A stretch of DNA of 64,000 nucleotides from Ursus arctos. Lineage: Eukaryota; Chordata; Mammalia; Carnivora; Ursidae. Of the stretch, positions 48,234-59,263 are shown in pieces (the stretch's first letter is position 1; every line of letters starts with the position of its first letter). Under the pieces are notes generated by a model. It saw only the letters and a list, made by a program, of their open reading frames with translations. It was not told the origin of the DNA and did no database searches. The position numbers and the translations under genes were made by a program. Where the stretch lies: assembly GCF_023065955.2 (NCBI RefSeq), contig NW_026623008.1, positions 21,138,001 to 21,202,000 of the forward strand. The letters run 5' to 3'.

Positions 48234-48420
48234 TTTTTTTTTTTTTTTTTTTTTTAGTATTTTATTTATTTACTCGAGAGAGAGAGAGAGAGCACAAAGG
48301 GAGAGAGAGAAGAAGACCCCCACTGATCAGGTTGCCGGATCCAGAGCTCAGTCCCAGGAGCCTGGGATCATGACCTGAGCCAAAGGCAGACGCTTAACCG
48401 ACTGAGCCTCCCAGGCGCCC
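48234..48420 (-). repeat. CAN-SINE
   Basis: Antisense copy with a long T-run; GGAGGCATAAGGCTTTT / GGAAGGCACAAGGCTTTT flanks. Confidence 0.94.
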
Positions 48421-49164
48421 TGGAAGGCACAAGGCTTTTAGTTTGCATGAATAATATTGGTAAAGAAAAAAAAGCCATTATATTACATACCTGAGTGATT
48501 TTTCCTAGGTAGTAACAATTTGCTCTCAAGGCTTGAGACAGGAATTCTAGTAATAAATTCTTATAACAAGAAAGGGCTATTCCTGTTTATCAAAACCAGT
48601 AATATCCACCTGGTAATAAGGAAGCACAACTTATCTCCAGGTAGAAATAGAGGGATGCTGTATGATTGCAACTCACCAAAGCCAAGCAGCCAGTGGTGGC
48701 AGTTGCATCTTTTATCACGTCCTTTGCTTAATAGTTGCTCCTTATCTATTGCTGTCTCCATCCTGCCTGAGCTGAGCCTCAATCAGTTCATATCAAGCCG
48801 AGGCTAATTGAGCTGTGAGATTACCCTCTTGGGATGAGGAGCTGGAGATCTAGCGCTGTGTCATAATGGGAAGAAAAGCTGCAAAATTAAGGAGTGAGGT
48901 CTATGGGTTACATAACTGCTAAGAGCTGTGGGGTTATGATGCTGCACTGCTTCCAAGAAAAGCACCTCATTTAAAAAAAAAAAAAAAAGCAAGCGAATAT
49001 ACCATGCCATATATTTAAAATTTGAATGCAGTTTATAGATTCGTAGCATCTGCCCTGGATGTGGTGTGTTTCCTACCACTGCCCATAGTCTGGTGGGCTT
49101 CCCTTGATGTGTTTTTTTTCCTCTGAGTATTCATTATTTTGCATCTTTGTCCTTTCAACTATAG

Positions 49165-49341
49165 GATTTAGACAAAAGTCAAGAAGAGATTAAAAAACAT
49201 CATGCCAGCATCAGTGAGCTGAAAAAGAACTTCATGGAGTCCGTACCAGAACCACGGCCTAGTGAATGGGATAAACGCTTATCCACTCACTCCCCATTCC
49301 GAACACTTAACATCAATGGGCAGCTTCCCACAGGAGAAGGA
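49165..49341 (+). CDS. EPB41: EPB41 exon 17 (spectrin-actin binding domain core)
   Basis: A 177-nt exon of 59 codons, DLDKSQEEIKKHHASISELK through NINGQLPTGEG, phase 0 at both ends. With exon 16 it forms the 10-kDa spectrin-actin-binding domain. LKKNFMES is the reported actin-contacting motif, and the helical start (DLDKSQEEIKKHHASISEL) fits the spectrin-binding part. The acceptor is CTTTCAACTATAG and the donor GGA|GTGAGT. One difference from human as I remember it is GQLPT for GQIPT. It is the last canonical exon in the window; the usual next exon (PPLVKTQTV...) is not found before position 64000. Confidence 0.97.
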
Positions 49342-51112
49342 GTGAGTACTTTGTCCATGTGACCACTTGTGAGAATGAATGAAATAAGTGTTACTGTATA
49401 TTAATGTTATGTATATAAGTAAAATAAGTAAGTTTAGAGCTAAAATTGAGCTTTGGTTCCTCACAGGTTCATTGCAGCTTTAAGGCATTCCTAATCAAAC
49501 ACTTATTTTTTAAGTCACGTGGGCTACCCAGTCCAATTACAGGAGCCATTACTAGCTACCATTAGAAGACTAGACTCTTGAGAACTGCCTCCTTCTGGCT
49601 AGTGTGTGTTTACAAATTGACCATAAGCCAGTGGAACTTTATGTTCAAACTGTGCCTCCAAGGACCAGAGAGTTTACTAAATTTAGTAAGGTCAAAATTG
49701 GAACAGGATAAACATTTTTTAAAAACTTTATTTGAACATTTGCACAACTTAGAAATGTCTGGAATGGTTGACCACAATTATATAATAAACCAAGGAGGCC
49801 TCTAAGCCAGAGAATGCAGGACACCACCTATTAATGGTTGTGTTTCAATTTTAGAAAAATTATTGATGATTCATCTTTATAAGTAGCATCAAACTTTTAA
49901 CATGTTGTTTTAGAAGAAGTCAGAAATACCTTTCAGAGGCTGCTTTTTATGTGTTGTTGTCATGACCTGTTGTAGAAATCCTACATCTGCCTAAATGAAT
50001 CTGTGTGATGGAATATCTTAAAAGTTACCTTAAGCATATATTTAAAAATTCTTTACTTACTCTTTAGCCTATACAGGTTAATATTTATATAAGTAGTCAC
50101 AATGACTTAATGAGTGATGATAATAATTTTTAAAATTATGTGCCTGTTTTTCACTAATAGCAATAGCAATTCTAGTCAAGAAAGGTAGTGATGTCTTAAT
50201 AACTTAAAAAAAAACTTTGTTTTTATATTCAGAATTCATGGTAAACTATTCAACTTTGTTTAGTTTCTGGAACTGGAGAAGATGATAAAAGTTGACTCAC
50301 AATGGGTACTTTTTATATTTTTCAAAATGCAATTGAAATTGGCTGAGAATTCTCTAAGTAGAGTCGGATGAGTTTCACCAAGTAAGACTGGAGAATTCCT
50401 GAATGATAGTAGCTAGTTACTGGGGGTGATAGCATACAATTGTTCTTTTTCACTGTCCTCTTCAGCCTCCATTCCCCGATGTAAAAGGACATCAGTTTTG
50501 TATTCTAAATGCAGATAATGTAGCCTGAACTGGGACAGTGACTCTGCTTTCTATAAATCTAGAATTCAGGAGACAGGCCTTATTGCTATCTTGACTGGTT
50601 AACCCTCTCTGTAAACCGTAACTGCATATTTTCTAGAAGTTTTCTTTTTGACTCCATGGAAGTAATAAAAGAGGCTCAATTACTTTGAAAAAGTAACTTA
50701 ATACTCTTTTGGATGAAGTTTGGTTAATTTGAATCCATCTCCATTTCCAGAAAATCTCTTATATCTTAATAGAAACCTTCCAGAAATCATCTCAGGGCTG
50801 GTTGGAAATGGGTATGTCATTCTGTGGACTTTAAAGAAAGAACTTTTTATAAATTAGATTAGTAGGGAGTACTTGAGCCGCTTTAGCTCCATGCTTCTGT
50901 ATATTATTCCTCGAAACGAATAGCAGAATAAATAAGAAGAACTGTCCTATGCTAACCTTTTATAAAGGATAACTCCACTTTCTGGCGTATTTTACTTTTT
51001 CTTTAATAATTAGGGCAATATTTCTGTTCTCTGGGATTACCGCTTCCGTCTTTGGCAGCATTGTTGTTGCATTTCAAGGCTACTGAATTTTATATAATTT
51101 GTGTATGACCAG

Positions 51113-51163
51113 GTGAAGAAAACCTCTGTCCTTCCCTCGGAAAGAAAGGTTGGTGGGCCAGAG
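51113..51163 (+). CDS. EPB41: Candidate in-frame cassette exon after exon 17
   Basis: Fifty-one nt, 17 codons reading VKKTSVLPSERKVGGPE, phase 0 at both ends, so it could be inserted after exon 17 without breaking the frame. The donor GAG|GTAAAG is good. The acceptor GACCAG is valid, but the pyrimidine tract is weak; a branch-like TACTGAA lies about 33-40 nt upstream. The composition (Lys, Ser, Glu, Pro) fits 4.1R linker sequence. Epithelial cassettes called 17a/17b are described for EPB41, but I cannot match this one to them from memory. It could be a chance open stretch. Confidence 0.35.
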
Positions 51164-51288
51164 GTAAAGCTGCTGTTATGACTTGTGCTTCTTAATCCAA
51201 ATTTGCTCTTGTCATGGCACTAAGCAGATAATCCCCCCAGAACTGAACAGCAGCTGCTGAGTAATTTTTTTTCTTTTGGCTCTACTAG

Positions 51289-51405
51289 TTAATTCACACC
51301 CCACTGCCTTTTGACCTAACACATAACATTTCCACTGCTGCAGCTTTTGCAGCTTTCAAATTTGCTTATTTCGGCGCATGGCTGGTTGAAAAGCTGCATG
51401 AAGAT
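51289..51405 (+). CDS. Weak candidate cassette exon (39 codons)
   Basis: Follows a pyrimidine tract (TTTTTTTTCTTTTGGCTCTACTAG) and is open in the exon 17 frame for 39 codons up to a possible donor GAT|GTAAAT, or for 47 codons up to TGA at 51430-51432 if unspliced. The translation starts LIHTPLPFDLTHNIS and has an Ala/Phe/Tyr-rich hydrophobic middle. It is supported only by splice-site-like signals and phase; no family is recognised, and chance cannot be excluded. Confidence 0.15.
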
Positions 51406-51546
51406 GTAAATATGTATTCAGAGAGAAAATGAATTTAATTGTACCCTGTTCTTTTTATGTTGTCTTTCTTCTCCCTCTTTATATTCTTTTAAAAATCATT
51501 ATAATTTTGCATCCTTTCTTTTCCTTTTTTCTTTTTTGCTGACCAG

Positions 51547-51675
51547 TCCCCCAGCTACTTTCTCCCTGATACATATCACTTAGGGGTGTGCAAAGAACCT
51601 GTGTCGAAATTCCAAACTGACCAGAGAAGGCTGGCCCAACTGAGAGAACTTAGAGCCAAGTTTTTCCTTTCATAG
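51547..51675 (+). CDS. EPB41: Candidate alternative last exon A (42 codons + stop)
   Basis: A long pyrimidine tract (TTTCTTTTCCTTTTTTCTTTT) and CTGACCAG precede an open frame that continues exon 17 in phase 0: SPSYFLPDTYHLGVCKEPVS, then a Gln/Arg/Leu-rich segment (QRRLAQLRELRAKF) ending FLS and TAG at 51673-51675. The last part is helix-prone and basic. An AATAAA lies at 52090-52095, giving a 3' UTR of about 430 nt. Spliced to exon 17 it would replace the C-terminal domain with 42 new residues. No family is recognised. About one in eight random 42-codon windows would be open, so the support rests on the combination of signals. Confidence 0.35.
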   Translation, partial: SPSYFLPDTYHLGVCKEPVSKFQTDQRRLAQLRELRAKFFLS

Positions 51676-52089
51676 ATAACATCTGTCTTGACTAGATGGC
51701 AGAGCATAGAAATTGTCGGGGGAGAAAAACTCAATTGGACAATTGGAAAAGACAACTTACCTTAAAAGTGTCAAAAGTTCTTGCTTAATGTGATATATAA
51801 ATCTTCATGATGGTTGTTATTACTATTATTTTTAATCATGATTCTGCAAGAGGGGGAGGGAGTTTATAGTTGTTGAGATTTGTGGGGGGTTTTTTGTTTG
51901 TTTTTGGTAGACCTTGGAGGCACGTAGAAACTTTTATACTTTTGTTTTTCTTTTGCGATCTTTCAAATGTATGGGATTAAGATTTTTATTCCCTTGAGCA
52001 AAAGCTAATTGCCATACTGAATGAGCAGTTTTTTAAGTCTATATGAAGGGATATGAGGATAACTTTTTATATTCTGCCATTCTATTTGT

Positions 52090-52095
52090 AATAAA
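52090..52095 (+). promoter_or_regulatory. Polyadenylation signal AATAAA for candidate last exon A
   Basis: AATAAA lies 415 nt after the TAG of the candidate last exon at 51547. The downstream GU-rich element is weak. Confidence 0.35.
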
Positions 52096-52490
52096 AGTAA
52101 CTTTTCCAATGGCGAGAAGAATGCTTCATTATTGGCTTTGCCCAAGTGATCTAAGAAAAATTGGCAGCACTAAAACAATGACAAATGACCCAAAACTCAT
52201 CTGTGAGTATCCTTGAAGGAGGAACAAATACTACAACTAAGGAAGTCAAGTAATTGCTTGAACTCTCAGGACTTCTAATGTTCATTCATTCAAAAAATTA
52301 CCTATTGAATACGCTACTGTGTTATAGAAACTTTGCTGGGATAAATTGCCAAAGTAAGGTGAAATAAAGAGTGGCCCCAAAGATCTTCCCAAAGCCTTTG
52401 CACATCCCCAAGTATCATTTTTGAGCATTTTTCCATCTGTCATTTTGTTCATCTTTCTCTGTCTTTCTTGATCTTCTACCGTGAAAGCAG

Positions 52491-52742
52491 ACACAGGAAC
52501 GTGCTCTGTTAGTGCAGGATGAAGAGAAAATTAAAAGGCAAGAGAGATCTACTGAGAGAGCCTTGCCCCAGCAAGACAATGAAGAAATTCTTCCCAAGGT
52601 TTCTATTCCAATCCCTGAGGATCACAAGTCTCTCAAAAAGTGCCGCCTCTACTCTAGTACTTTTCCATCTCCTCGTATTCCTTTCATGATGTCTTTTCTT
52701 GTGATTCTTGCGTTGGCTGTTTGGTGGTTGGTCTTTCTGTGA
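52491..52742 (+). CDS. EPB41: Candidate alternative last exon B: tail-anchored 4.1R C-terminus
   Basis: Eighty-three codons plus TGA, open in phase 0 from an acceptor with a clear pyrimidine tract (TTTCTCTGTCTTTCTTGATC ... GAAAGCAG). Residues 1-30 are charged and Gln-rich (EEKIKRQERSTERALPQQDN). Residues 31-62 hold an acidic/proline stretch and a basic patch (KSLKKCRLY). Residues 66-83, MMSFLVILALAVWWLVFL, are fully hydrophobic and end at the stop: a typical tail-anchor layout with essentially no lumenal tail. An AATAAA at 52886 and a GT-rich element follow. Joined to exon 17, the product would keep FERM and spectrin-actin binding, lose the usual C-terminal domain and insert into a membrane. 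FRMD3 and FRMD5, other FERM proteins, also carry a C-terminal hydrophobic segment. A second in-frame AG (ACACAG, 6 nt downstream) could also be used. Confidence 0.6.
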   Translation, partial: TQERALLVQDEEKIKRQERSTERALPQQDNEEILPKVSIPIPEDHKSLKKCRLYSSTFPSPRIPFMMSFLVILALAVWWLVFL

Positions 52743-52885
52743 TCGGGAACAGGGTGCTCATCTGAAATGTCAAGACTAAAACCATTGAACTTTTGTCATT
52801 TACTTCTGTGTTATCTCCTGTATGATACCCTCTGATCTTGATAGTTCACTGTCCTAGGGAAGCTCTTTGTGATCATTTTTCTGTC

Positions 52886-52922
52886 AATAAAGTGTTACTC
52901 TTTGTAGAGTGTGTATTGTGGG
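52886..52922 (+). promoter_or_regulatory. Polyadenylation signal and GU-rich element for last exon B
   Basis: AATAAA at 52886-52891 is followed after about 15-25 nt by the GT-rich GAGTGTGTATTGTGGGG, the classical arrangement for cleavage and polyadenylation. The implied 3' UTR is about 150-170 nt. Confidence 0.6.
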
Positions 52923-55092
52923 GTCCAAAGGAGTAGCAATGGATTGCCCAAGCCAGCTTTCCTCGCTGACGTTGAACAAGTTCAGACAAATCAGATTTAA
53001 GCATACGACAGTTGGTATTTTCCCCAAGAGGTTTAACTCTTATCCTGCATGTTTGTATTGTTCACTGCTGTTGTGTCCTCCTCTCCAGTGTTACACGCAA
53101 AGCAGGATACTCTGTAGAAATATTTGATGGAATATTTCCTAATCTTCTATAGTCATTTGTGTGGCATGGGCTCTGTAGTTTAAGAAAAAAAAATTCAACT
53201 TGGTAATTTTTCAAAAGCCTTAAAATGATACGTTTGAATCTATGAATCCATAACCACTCCTTTTCTTGAGATATCAAACCAGTGTATACAAAGGCCTTTT
53301 TTGGAAAAGGGCTTTTGACTTCTGTGGCCTTCTTATGTGTATTTCTGAAATGTACACGGAAAAACACCTTTATCCTGCCTGGTGTATAGGAGGGATCTGC
53401 AAAGGTTAAATGCCAACTTTTCACAAGTAGAATGTTGATGGTTTGAGGAAAATGGTGCTGGTGCCCCTTAGCCTCCAGCCAGGGCTGAATTTCCAGACCA
53501 CTGTACCCATCTTTAAAAGTCCTAGAATACAGGTTTATTTAAGATCTGTACATAAATATACCCTTCTCTGAATTAATACTGTTACTTCTTTATGACTTAA
53601 GTAATTATATTGCTAGAAGCAATGTTTAGCCATTATCACAAGCTTAATATATATATTGATATATTCTGTTTTCCTGGTAGACTTCAGACCTGTTTATTCT
53701 TACATTTGTGTTGAAATTAATTGTTTTTAATTGATGGCCTTGTGAGCTAAGGTTCTGTCGTGACAAGTATATGTCCCTCTGTTTGCATGTTGATTTTTAA
53801 GGCTTCCCTGAAGTAAATGCGAGTGTGCTCTGTCTTCACAACACAACTCCGACGCCTAACCTGTGGTTTTTTACCTCAGTATTAATGACATCTTGCATGT
53901 AGCTTACTTTTTATGGCACTTGAATGTACCAATATGGATGATTTGGTTAATGTTGTCTCAAATATTTGTTTTGAAATCGGAGTTCACGGGGTTATCAAAC
54001 TGAGATTTTTGCACTTTGTTTTACTTCTCAATGCTTTTTAGTTGATGAAACTTCTAAACAAGACTTTTTGTTTTTTAAATGATGGCTTCTTACAGGAAAA
54101 AAAAAAAAAGAGGGAGAGAGAGAGAGCAAGAACACTAATGCCAAGAATCTTTTGTCCTTCAACACCCACCACGATTCTATTTTCTCTGGAGACATGTAGA
54201 AGTAATTCTCTGGTATTTCCTGAAAACTGCTCTTCTGTCATCTTAGGCTTTCCCAAAAAATGGGAAAAGAAGTAAGGGGCGGGTTGAATTTTAAAATCTG
54301 TTATGGGTGTTATCTTTCATGTCACAGGCTATGTCTGTTTATAACACATATTTTGTAACTAAGCCTATTTCTTGGTTCACTCATAATTAGGAAAGAGAGA
54401 CTTCAGTCAGCCTGACACATTGCAAAGCTGTCCTCTGACACAGAAAGTGATCATCAGAAGTACTCCCCTTTATCTTTGAAATAGAAATGTAGGAGCTTTC
54501 CATATGAAATAACAAAACTATATTGGTTAGAGTCTTTTAAAATTTTTTCAGGGAACCGAAAAGGAAATAATCAGGATTTTATTGATACTTTTATAACTGT
54601 TTACGATTATATTTCCAGTTTTCATCCTGGTACACAGCTTTTTATTAATTGTTATTATAAACTTCACCTTGGATTTGTTTCCCTTTGTGTTAGAGTTATT
54701 CCAAGTCCCTTAAAAGTCTAGCATAAGCCAATGATATTTTTCATTTTTTTGAAGTGCAGCAGGAATCCTCAGAGATCCTTATTGATAGTTAACGGAGAGG
54801 CCCTTTCTTTGATTAATAGGTAAGAATGGTTGAGAGGAGAAGGGCCAAGCCTTTGTATTGGATTAAGCTGGTCAGTGCAGGTTCAAAGATATACCCATCA
54901 CAGTTGTCAGAGGAAAAATAGTAGACATTACAGCTTTGTATTAACTAACATTAATACTGCTGAGATTTGTAACAAAGCTGTAAATAGTCTTAGTTTCCTT
55001 CTCATTTCTCATTCCGTTCTGAATGCCAGAGACAGAGCCAAATCACTGTGTATTGGTTTTATCCTGGTTCAGCTTCTTAATGGCTGGTTGAT

Positions 55093-55096
<4 letters not shown>

Positions 55097-55131
<35 letters not shown>
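55097..55131 (+). repeat. Run of 35 A
   Basis: An uninterrupted A-run without a recognisable SINE or L1 upstream; ATTGGATTAA (about 54858) and ATTGGACTAA (55131) might be a decayed duplication of a short retroinsert. Confidence 0.9.
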
Positions 55132-55134
<3 letters not shown>

Positions 55135-58100
55135 GACTAAAGGTATCAATACAGACCAGTAAAAAGTCTTGGGTTTATATTGCCTTGGTTTTTGCTATTA
55201 ATCATTTCCAGGGTGACTCTGAGAAGTTCACTTAATTACTTGGTGCCCAGATTTCCACCTAGTAACATAGAGACAAACCTACCTCATGAGAATGAATCTG
55301 TAACGTGTTGGTTGTTGTTCATTTCTTGGTCTTTTGGGGACTGGGAAGATGAAAACTTAAAAACAGACATTAATTTCTTGGAATTTTTCATATGAAAGCA
55401 AGCAGTGAAATAGTTGTGTTGATTTCCATCTGCTTCTTACTGGTATTTGACCAAGCACTTAAAACTACTGAAGGTAGAAATGTCTTTCCAAAGTCATCAT
55501 ACTCTTAAGCAATTCATCTTATCCTTATGGTATTCTTACAGTGGCCCAAACTTGAAAATAAACCCAGCATCAATCCTTTAACCATTTTCTTATGCTGACA
55601 CTTAGAATATGAAGGCGATTCAGTTCACATGGATCCAGTTTTACAACTTGTTTACGTCTCTGATAAAACTTGTGAAGGGAGAAGATGCTGACTCTGTTGA
55701 CAAATATTAGATTGGGGATTTTCTGTGGATTAGATTTCCAGTCATCCTAGATCCTAGTACATTTCTTTCTAGTAAATGTTGTAAATTTTTTCTCTGAATT
55801 TTCTGTGGATATAAGCCAATTTACTGTCTCCTACATTCCTAAGTTACTTTTGTAATATTTCCTACAGATAAGCATGGAGAATACACCAGGCATAAGAGGT
55901 TTGCTTATTTTTTAGAAGGCATTAGCAAGCAAAATTTATACTTGGGCTTTACCTAGTGATCACGTATTTACAAAAGGAAGACAAAATTAAAAAATAGTAT
56001 GAGACACTTTCGCATTGTTGCTGGCTTTTTATTCCCCCAAAAGTATTGAGTATAGTAGAGATATATAGAATTTCTCTACAGTTTCCTTCCCTTGTATTCT
56101 TCACAGAAATTGTTAAATCCCAAACTTCTTTACAGCGTTCTGTACCACACTGAGAAAAAAATGTCGCTTGTTTTCATTGCACTCAAACTAACCCTGTTGT
56201 TTGTAATTTTGGTACTAGAAATGGAGAAGAGTCCTTGTTCTATTCTCCATTATGCATGGCATGTGGGATAACTGTATCGGCCTCCTCCGCATTATAGTGG
56301 ATAGTGGATCAATGAGTCTGCTCTCATTTCTGTTTCTGTTACCCCTCATGCCTTAGGATCTCCTTCTTTACTGAAGCAGAGCATGATACAAACATTGGTG
56401 TGGACCTGGGATTGGGCACCAGAAACGGTTAAGAAGGTATGACTGTTAGAGTGAGGAAGCCATGTAAGGTTAGACCAGAAGGCGATCAGAGGTGGCTGTG
56501 ACAAACAATTACAAATTCGTAGAGTATTTCACTTCATAAATGAAATTCTTATCATACTAGAACTTGAAAGACAAAAAGAAGTAGTTTGTTACTCCCACAG
56601 ATCAGAAATACAGGCTAAAAGCTAAATAACTTCAGTCATTGCCTAACTAAATGTGTGGGTGACAGGTCGTTGAGGAAGTGTATGCTTTAGGAATGCTTTT
56701 CTAATCTTTTGTGATTGATGTCCTAGAGGGTAGCGTTCCCCTTTATGATAGTAAGAATCCTGTTTGCAGTAAATAATAAAATAAATCTAACATTTCAAAG
56801 ATTAGAGGGCAGGAGAAGCATGGATCCCAACTATCTCTTCAGGTACCCCCCCCCCCAGTCATTAAAGGGTGCAGTTTAGTCTCTCATTTTCTCCTCTACT
56901 GTCTCCTTAAAGAAGAGTCTTCATATGTACAGGATCCTGTCTCAATAAAACACAGAGACTAAGAATTAAGGGGAAACCATGGTTACTGCTATGCATTTAC
57001 TCATTGCCCACTAGGGCAATGTATTGCAGAGTTCAGAGAGGCAGCGTTATCAGAATTTTAGGTTTGGATAAGCCCCTAATCCAACTCTTCTCCACTCCAA
57101 CGCTTGACTCTTCTGTACAATATCATTTAGTGATTTAAAACCATTTATAGACTAAGTGGTCTCTAGCCTCCCAAGATATAGCACACTACATCTTTGGACA
57201 TCTCTGATTTTTGCATATAAATCATTCTTATATTAACTCAAAATCTGTTTCCCTATAGATTTCAATTCTTGGTCCTGATTGGAGGCCTTCTGAAGAATTT
57301 CCTATCTTCCATATTATAAGCTCTTCACATAATTAACTATAACTCCCATGTTGGAATTAGTCATAGCTCTTGCCCTCAGATAACTTACCATCTGATGTCC
57401 AGATCTGCCCCAGTCTTCGCCCCAGCATGTTATCCTCTTTCTTCTTTCTTTTTCTAGCTGTCCTTATTTTATCAGCTCTTTTTCTCTTTGGCTCCGTTGC
57501 CCATGGGTTGCTTGCCAATGGTTTATTCATCTTATGTTCTTACCCGTTGACTTGCCCTCTCTCTTAAAAAGAACATCTTGAAATTCCTGGAAATCCTCAA
57601 GCTTCTTCATAGATGACACAGGCACGTGGGATTTTTTTTTTTTTTTTTTTTTTTAGATGAAAGAGTGGAGGTGGGATAGTTCTGTAGCTTGGGGAACTTC
57701 TTGTAGCCCAGAATCTGTTGACAAGACAGAATCGCTATTCTATTTTGAAGAAGCATACCGCCACAGCCTGCATTCTAAGTTTGCTTGCCTTCTCTGACTG
57801 ACTAATCTTTACATACTTTAGCACCCACGTGATTTAATTTATATCATTGTGATATGATAAACTTATGGAAACTTACTTCCTGTTTAACATTCTGGTTATG
57901 GCTTAGATCCCCACCAGAAAAAGTGGTATTAAAAATTTGAAATGTTGTTAGTCCATCTCTTTTAGCTTGTACCTGTCTCCTCAAAACTGTGAGATTCTCA
58001 AAGGTGAGAGGCTTTGTTTTATTCATCTTTGTTTGCCAGTCCGTCACCTTTGTATCCCAGATATGTAACAAATAATTGAAATTTGTTAAATTGGATTGAA

Positions 58101-58604
58101 TGATCAGTCACAGATGGTAATGGATAAACTCGAACTTTTCACGTAGAATCTCTTTTATTGGAACACAAATTTGTGCCAAATTAGTCACCATACGCCTAAT
58201 CAGTATATGCGAGTAGCCCGAAAAACCCATATATGAGCCAGAAGCCACTATTTCTCTTATTAATTCTGTCGTATGGTCCGTGGTTTCTTCGAAGAATTTA
58301 CTGTGGTAGGTGTCAGTCTCTCTTGTGAATGCCTCATAATTTGGTTCAATTAAAAGCTCTTATCCATTTACCAAAGGTAACAATCAACTGTTTTCCCTAT
58401 GGAAGGTATTATTGAGACTGGGGGCTTGTTTGTATGAATAAATTCATCTCGGAGTGTGATGCCATAAAGGGAACCTGATATTTGACAATTTGTGTTTATC
58501 TAAAATACATTGCAGAGAAGAGTTTCTTTTTTCTTGTGTTTCACATAGTATAAAAGCATCCAATGTATCAAACTCTTGTGATATCAAGGGTTTTGTATAT
58601 CAGA

Positions 58605-58940
58605 TAGACCAGGAGTTGGCAAACTTTTTCTATAAAGGTCCAGATAATACATATTTTAGGCTTTGCAGGCCTTACGGTCACTGGTGTAACCACTCAACTT
58701 TGCCATCGTATAGTGAAAGCAGCACAGACAATAAAACAATGAACATGAACGTATTCCAATTCAGACTTTATTTATGGACACTGAAATTTGAATTTCATAT
58801 CATTTTTATGGTCACTAAATATCATTCTGTGTTTTCCAAACCATTAACAAACATAGAGCCGTTTTTAGCTCATAGCAATACAAAAACAAGGAGTGGGCTG
58901 GATTTGGACTGTTGGCTGTACTTTGCTAACCCCTGATAGG
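58605..58940 (+). repeat. MER-class DNA transposon fossil
   Basis: The ends CCAGGAGTTGGCAAACTTTT and GTACTTTGCTAACCCCTGAT are imperfect inverted repeats, and the interior (AAGGTCCAGATAATACATAT, CAGGCCTTACGGTCACTGG) is a common non-autonomous mammalian DNA transposon. It is open for 148 codons by chance. Confidence 0.88.
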
Positions 58941-59237
58941 GGTCCAGAGAATCAGAGAACTGATTAATTTACTCTTTCTGCCTTCCTACTACTTGAAGAG
59001 CTGTAGAAGCTCTTTGCATCTTTGTTCAGTGCTGAAGTATTTGTGGTCTTATTTATGACTAGAATTGGAAAACAAAACACAAGGCATTTGTTTCTATTTA
59101 TTTAGCAGTTGGGGTGCACCAGAACGGTAATCTAACATATCTGTAACCACCGCAACACCCCTGCCTTCGTCAGTTTTCCAGATGGTTCGATGTTAACCGT
59201 GCTCTTAACATACTTCGTGATGAATTCGGCTAGCCCC

Positions 59238-59263
59238 TTGGTTTGGTTTGGTTTGGTTTGGTT
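59238..59263 (+). repeat. GGTTT pentamer microsatellite
   Basis: Five GGTTT units. Confidence 0.9.

Larger units (their letters stand above)
44312..49164 (+). other. EPB41: Intron 16
   Basis: A 4.85-kb non-coding intron. It begins with the Rbfox cluster. Farther on are MIR-like pieces (about 44885-45010 and 45790-46150), an L2 at about 45405-45635, and CAN-SINEs at 45881-46089 and 48234-48420. The stretch 46150-48200 has no recognised repeat apart from homopolymer runs. Confidence 0.8.

Noticed and set aside
53062..53424. 120-codon minus-strand open frame
   Set aside because: AT-rich intron downstream of the candidate last exon; no splice sites, promoter features or recognisable protein content on that strand.
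54830..55162. 110-codon open frame ending in poly-lysine
   Set aside because: The lysine run is the translation of the 35-A tract. There is no splice signal in the exon 17 frame and no family match.
58490..58936. 148-codon open frame on the + strand
   Set aside because: Most of it lies inside a MER-class DNA transposon fossil with recognisable inverted ends. It has no exon 17-compatible acceptor and no protein-like motif.
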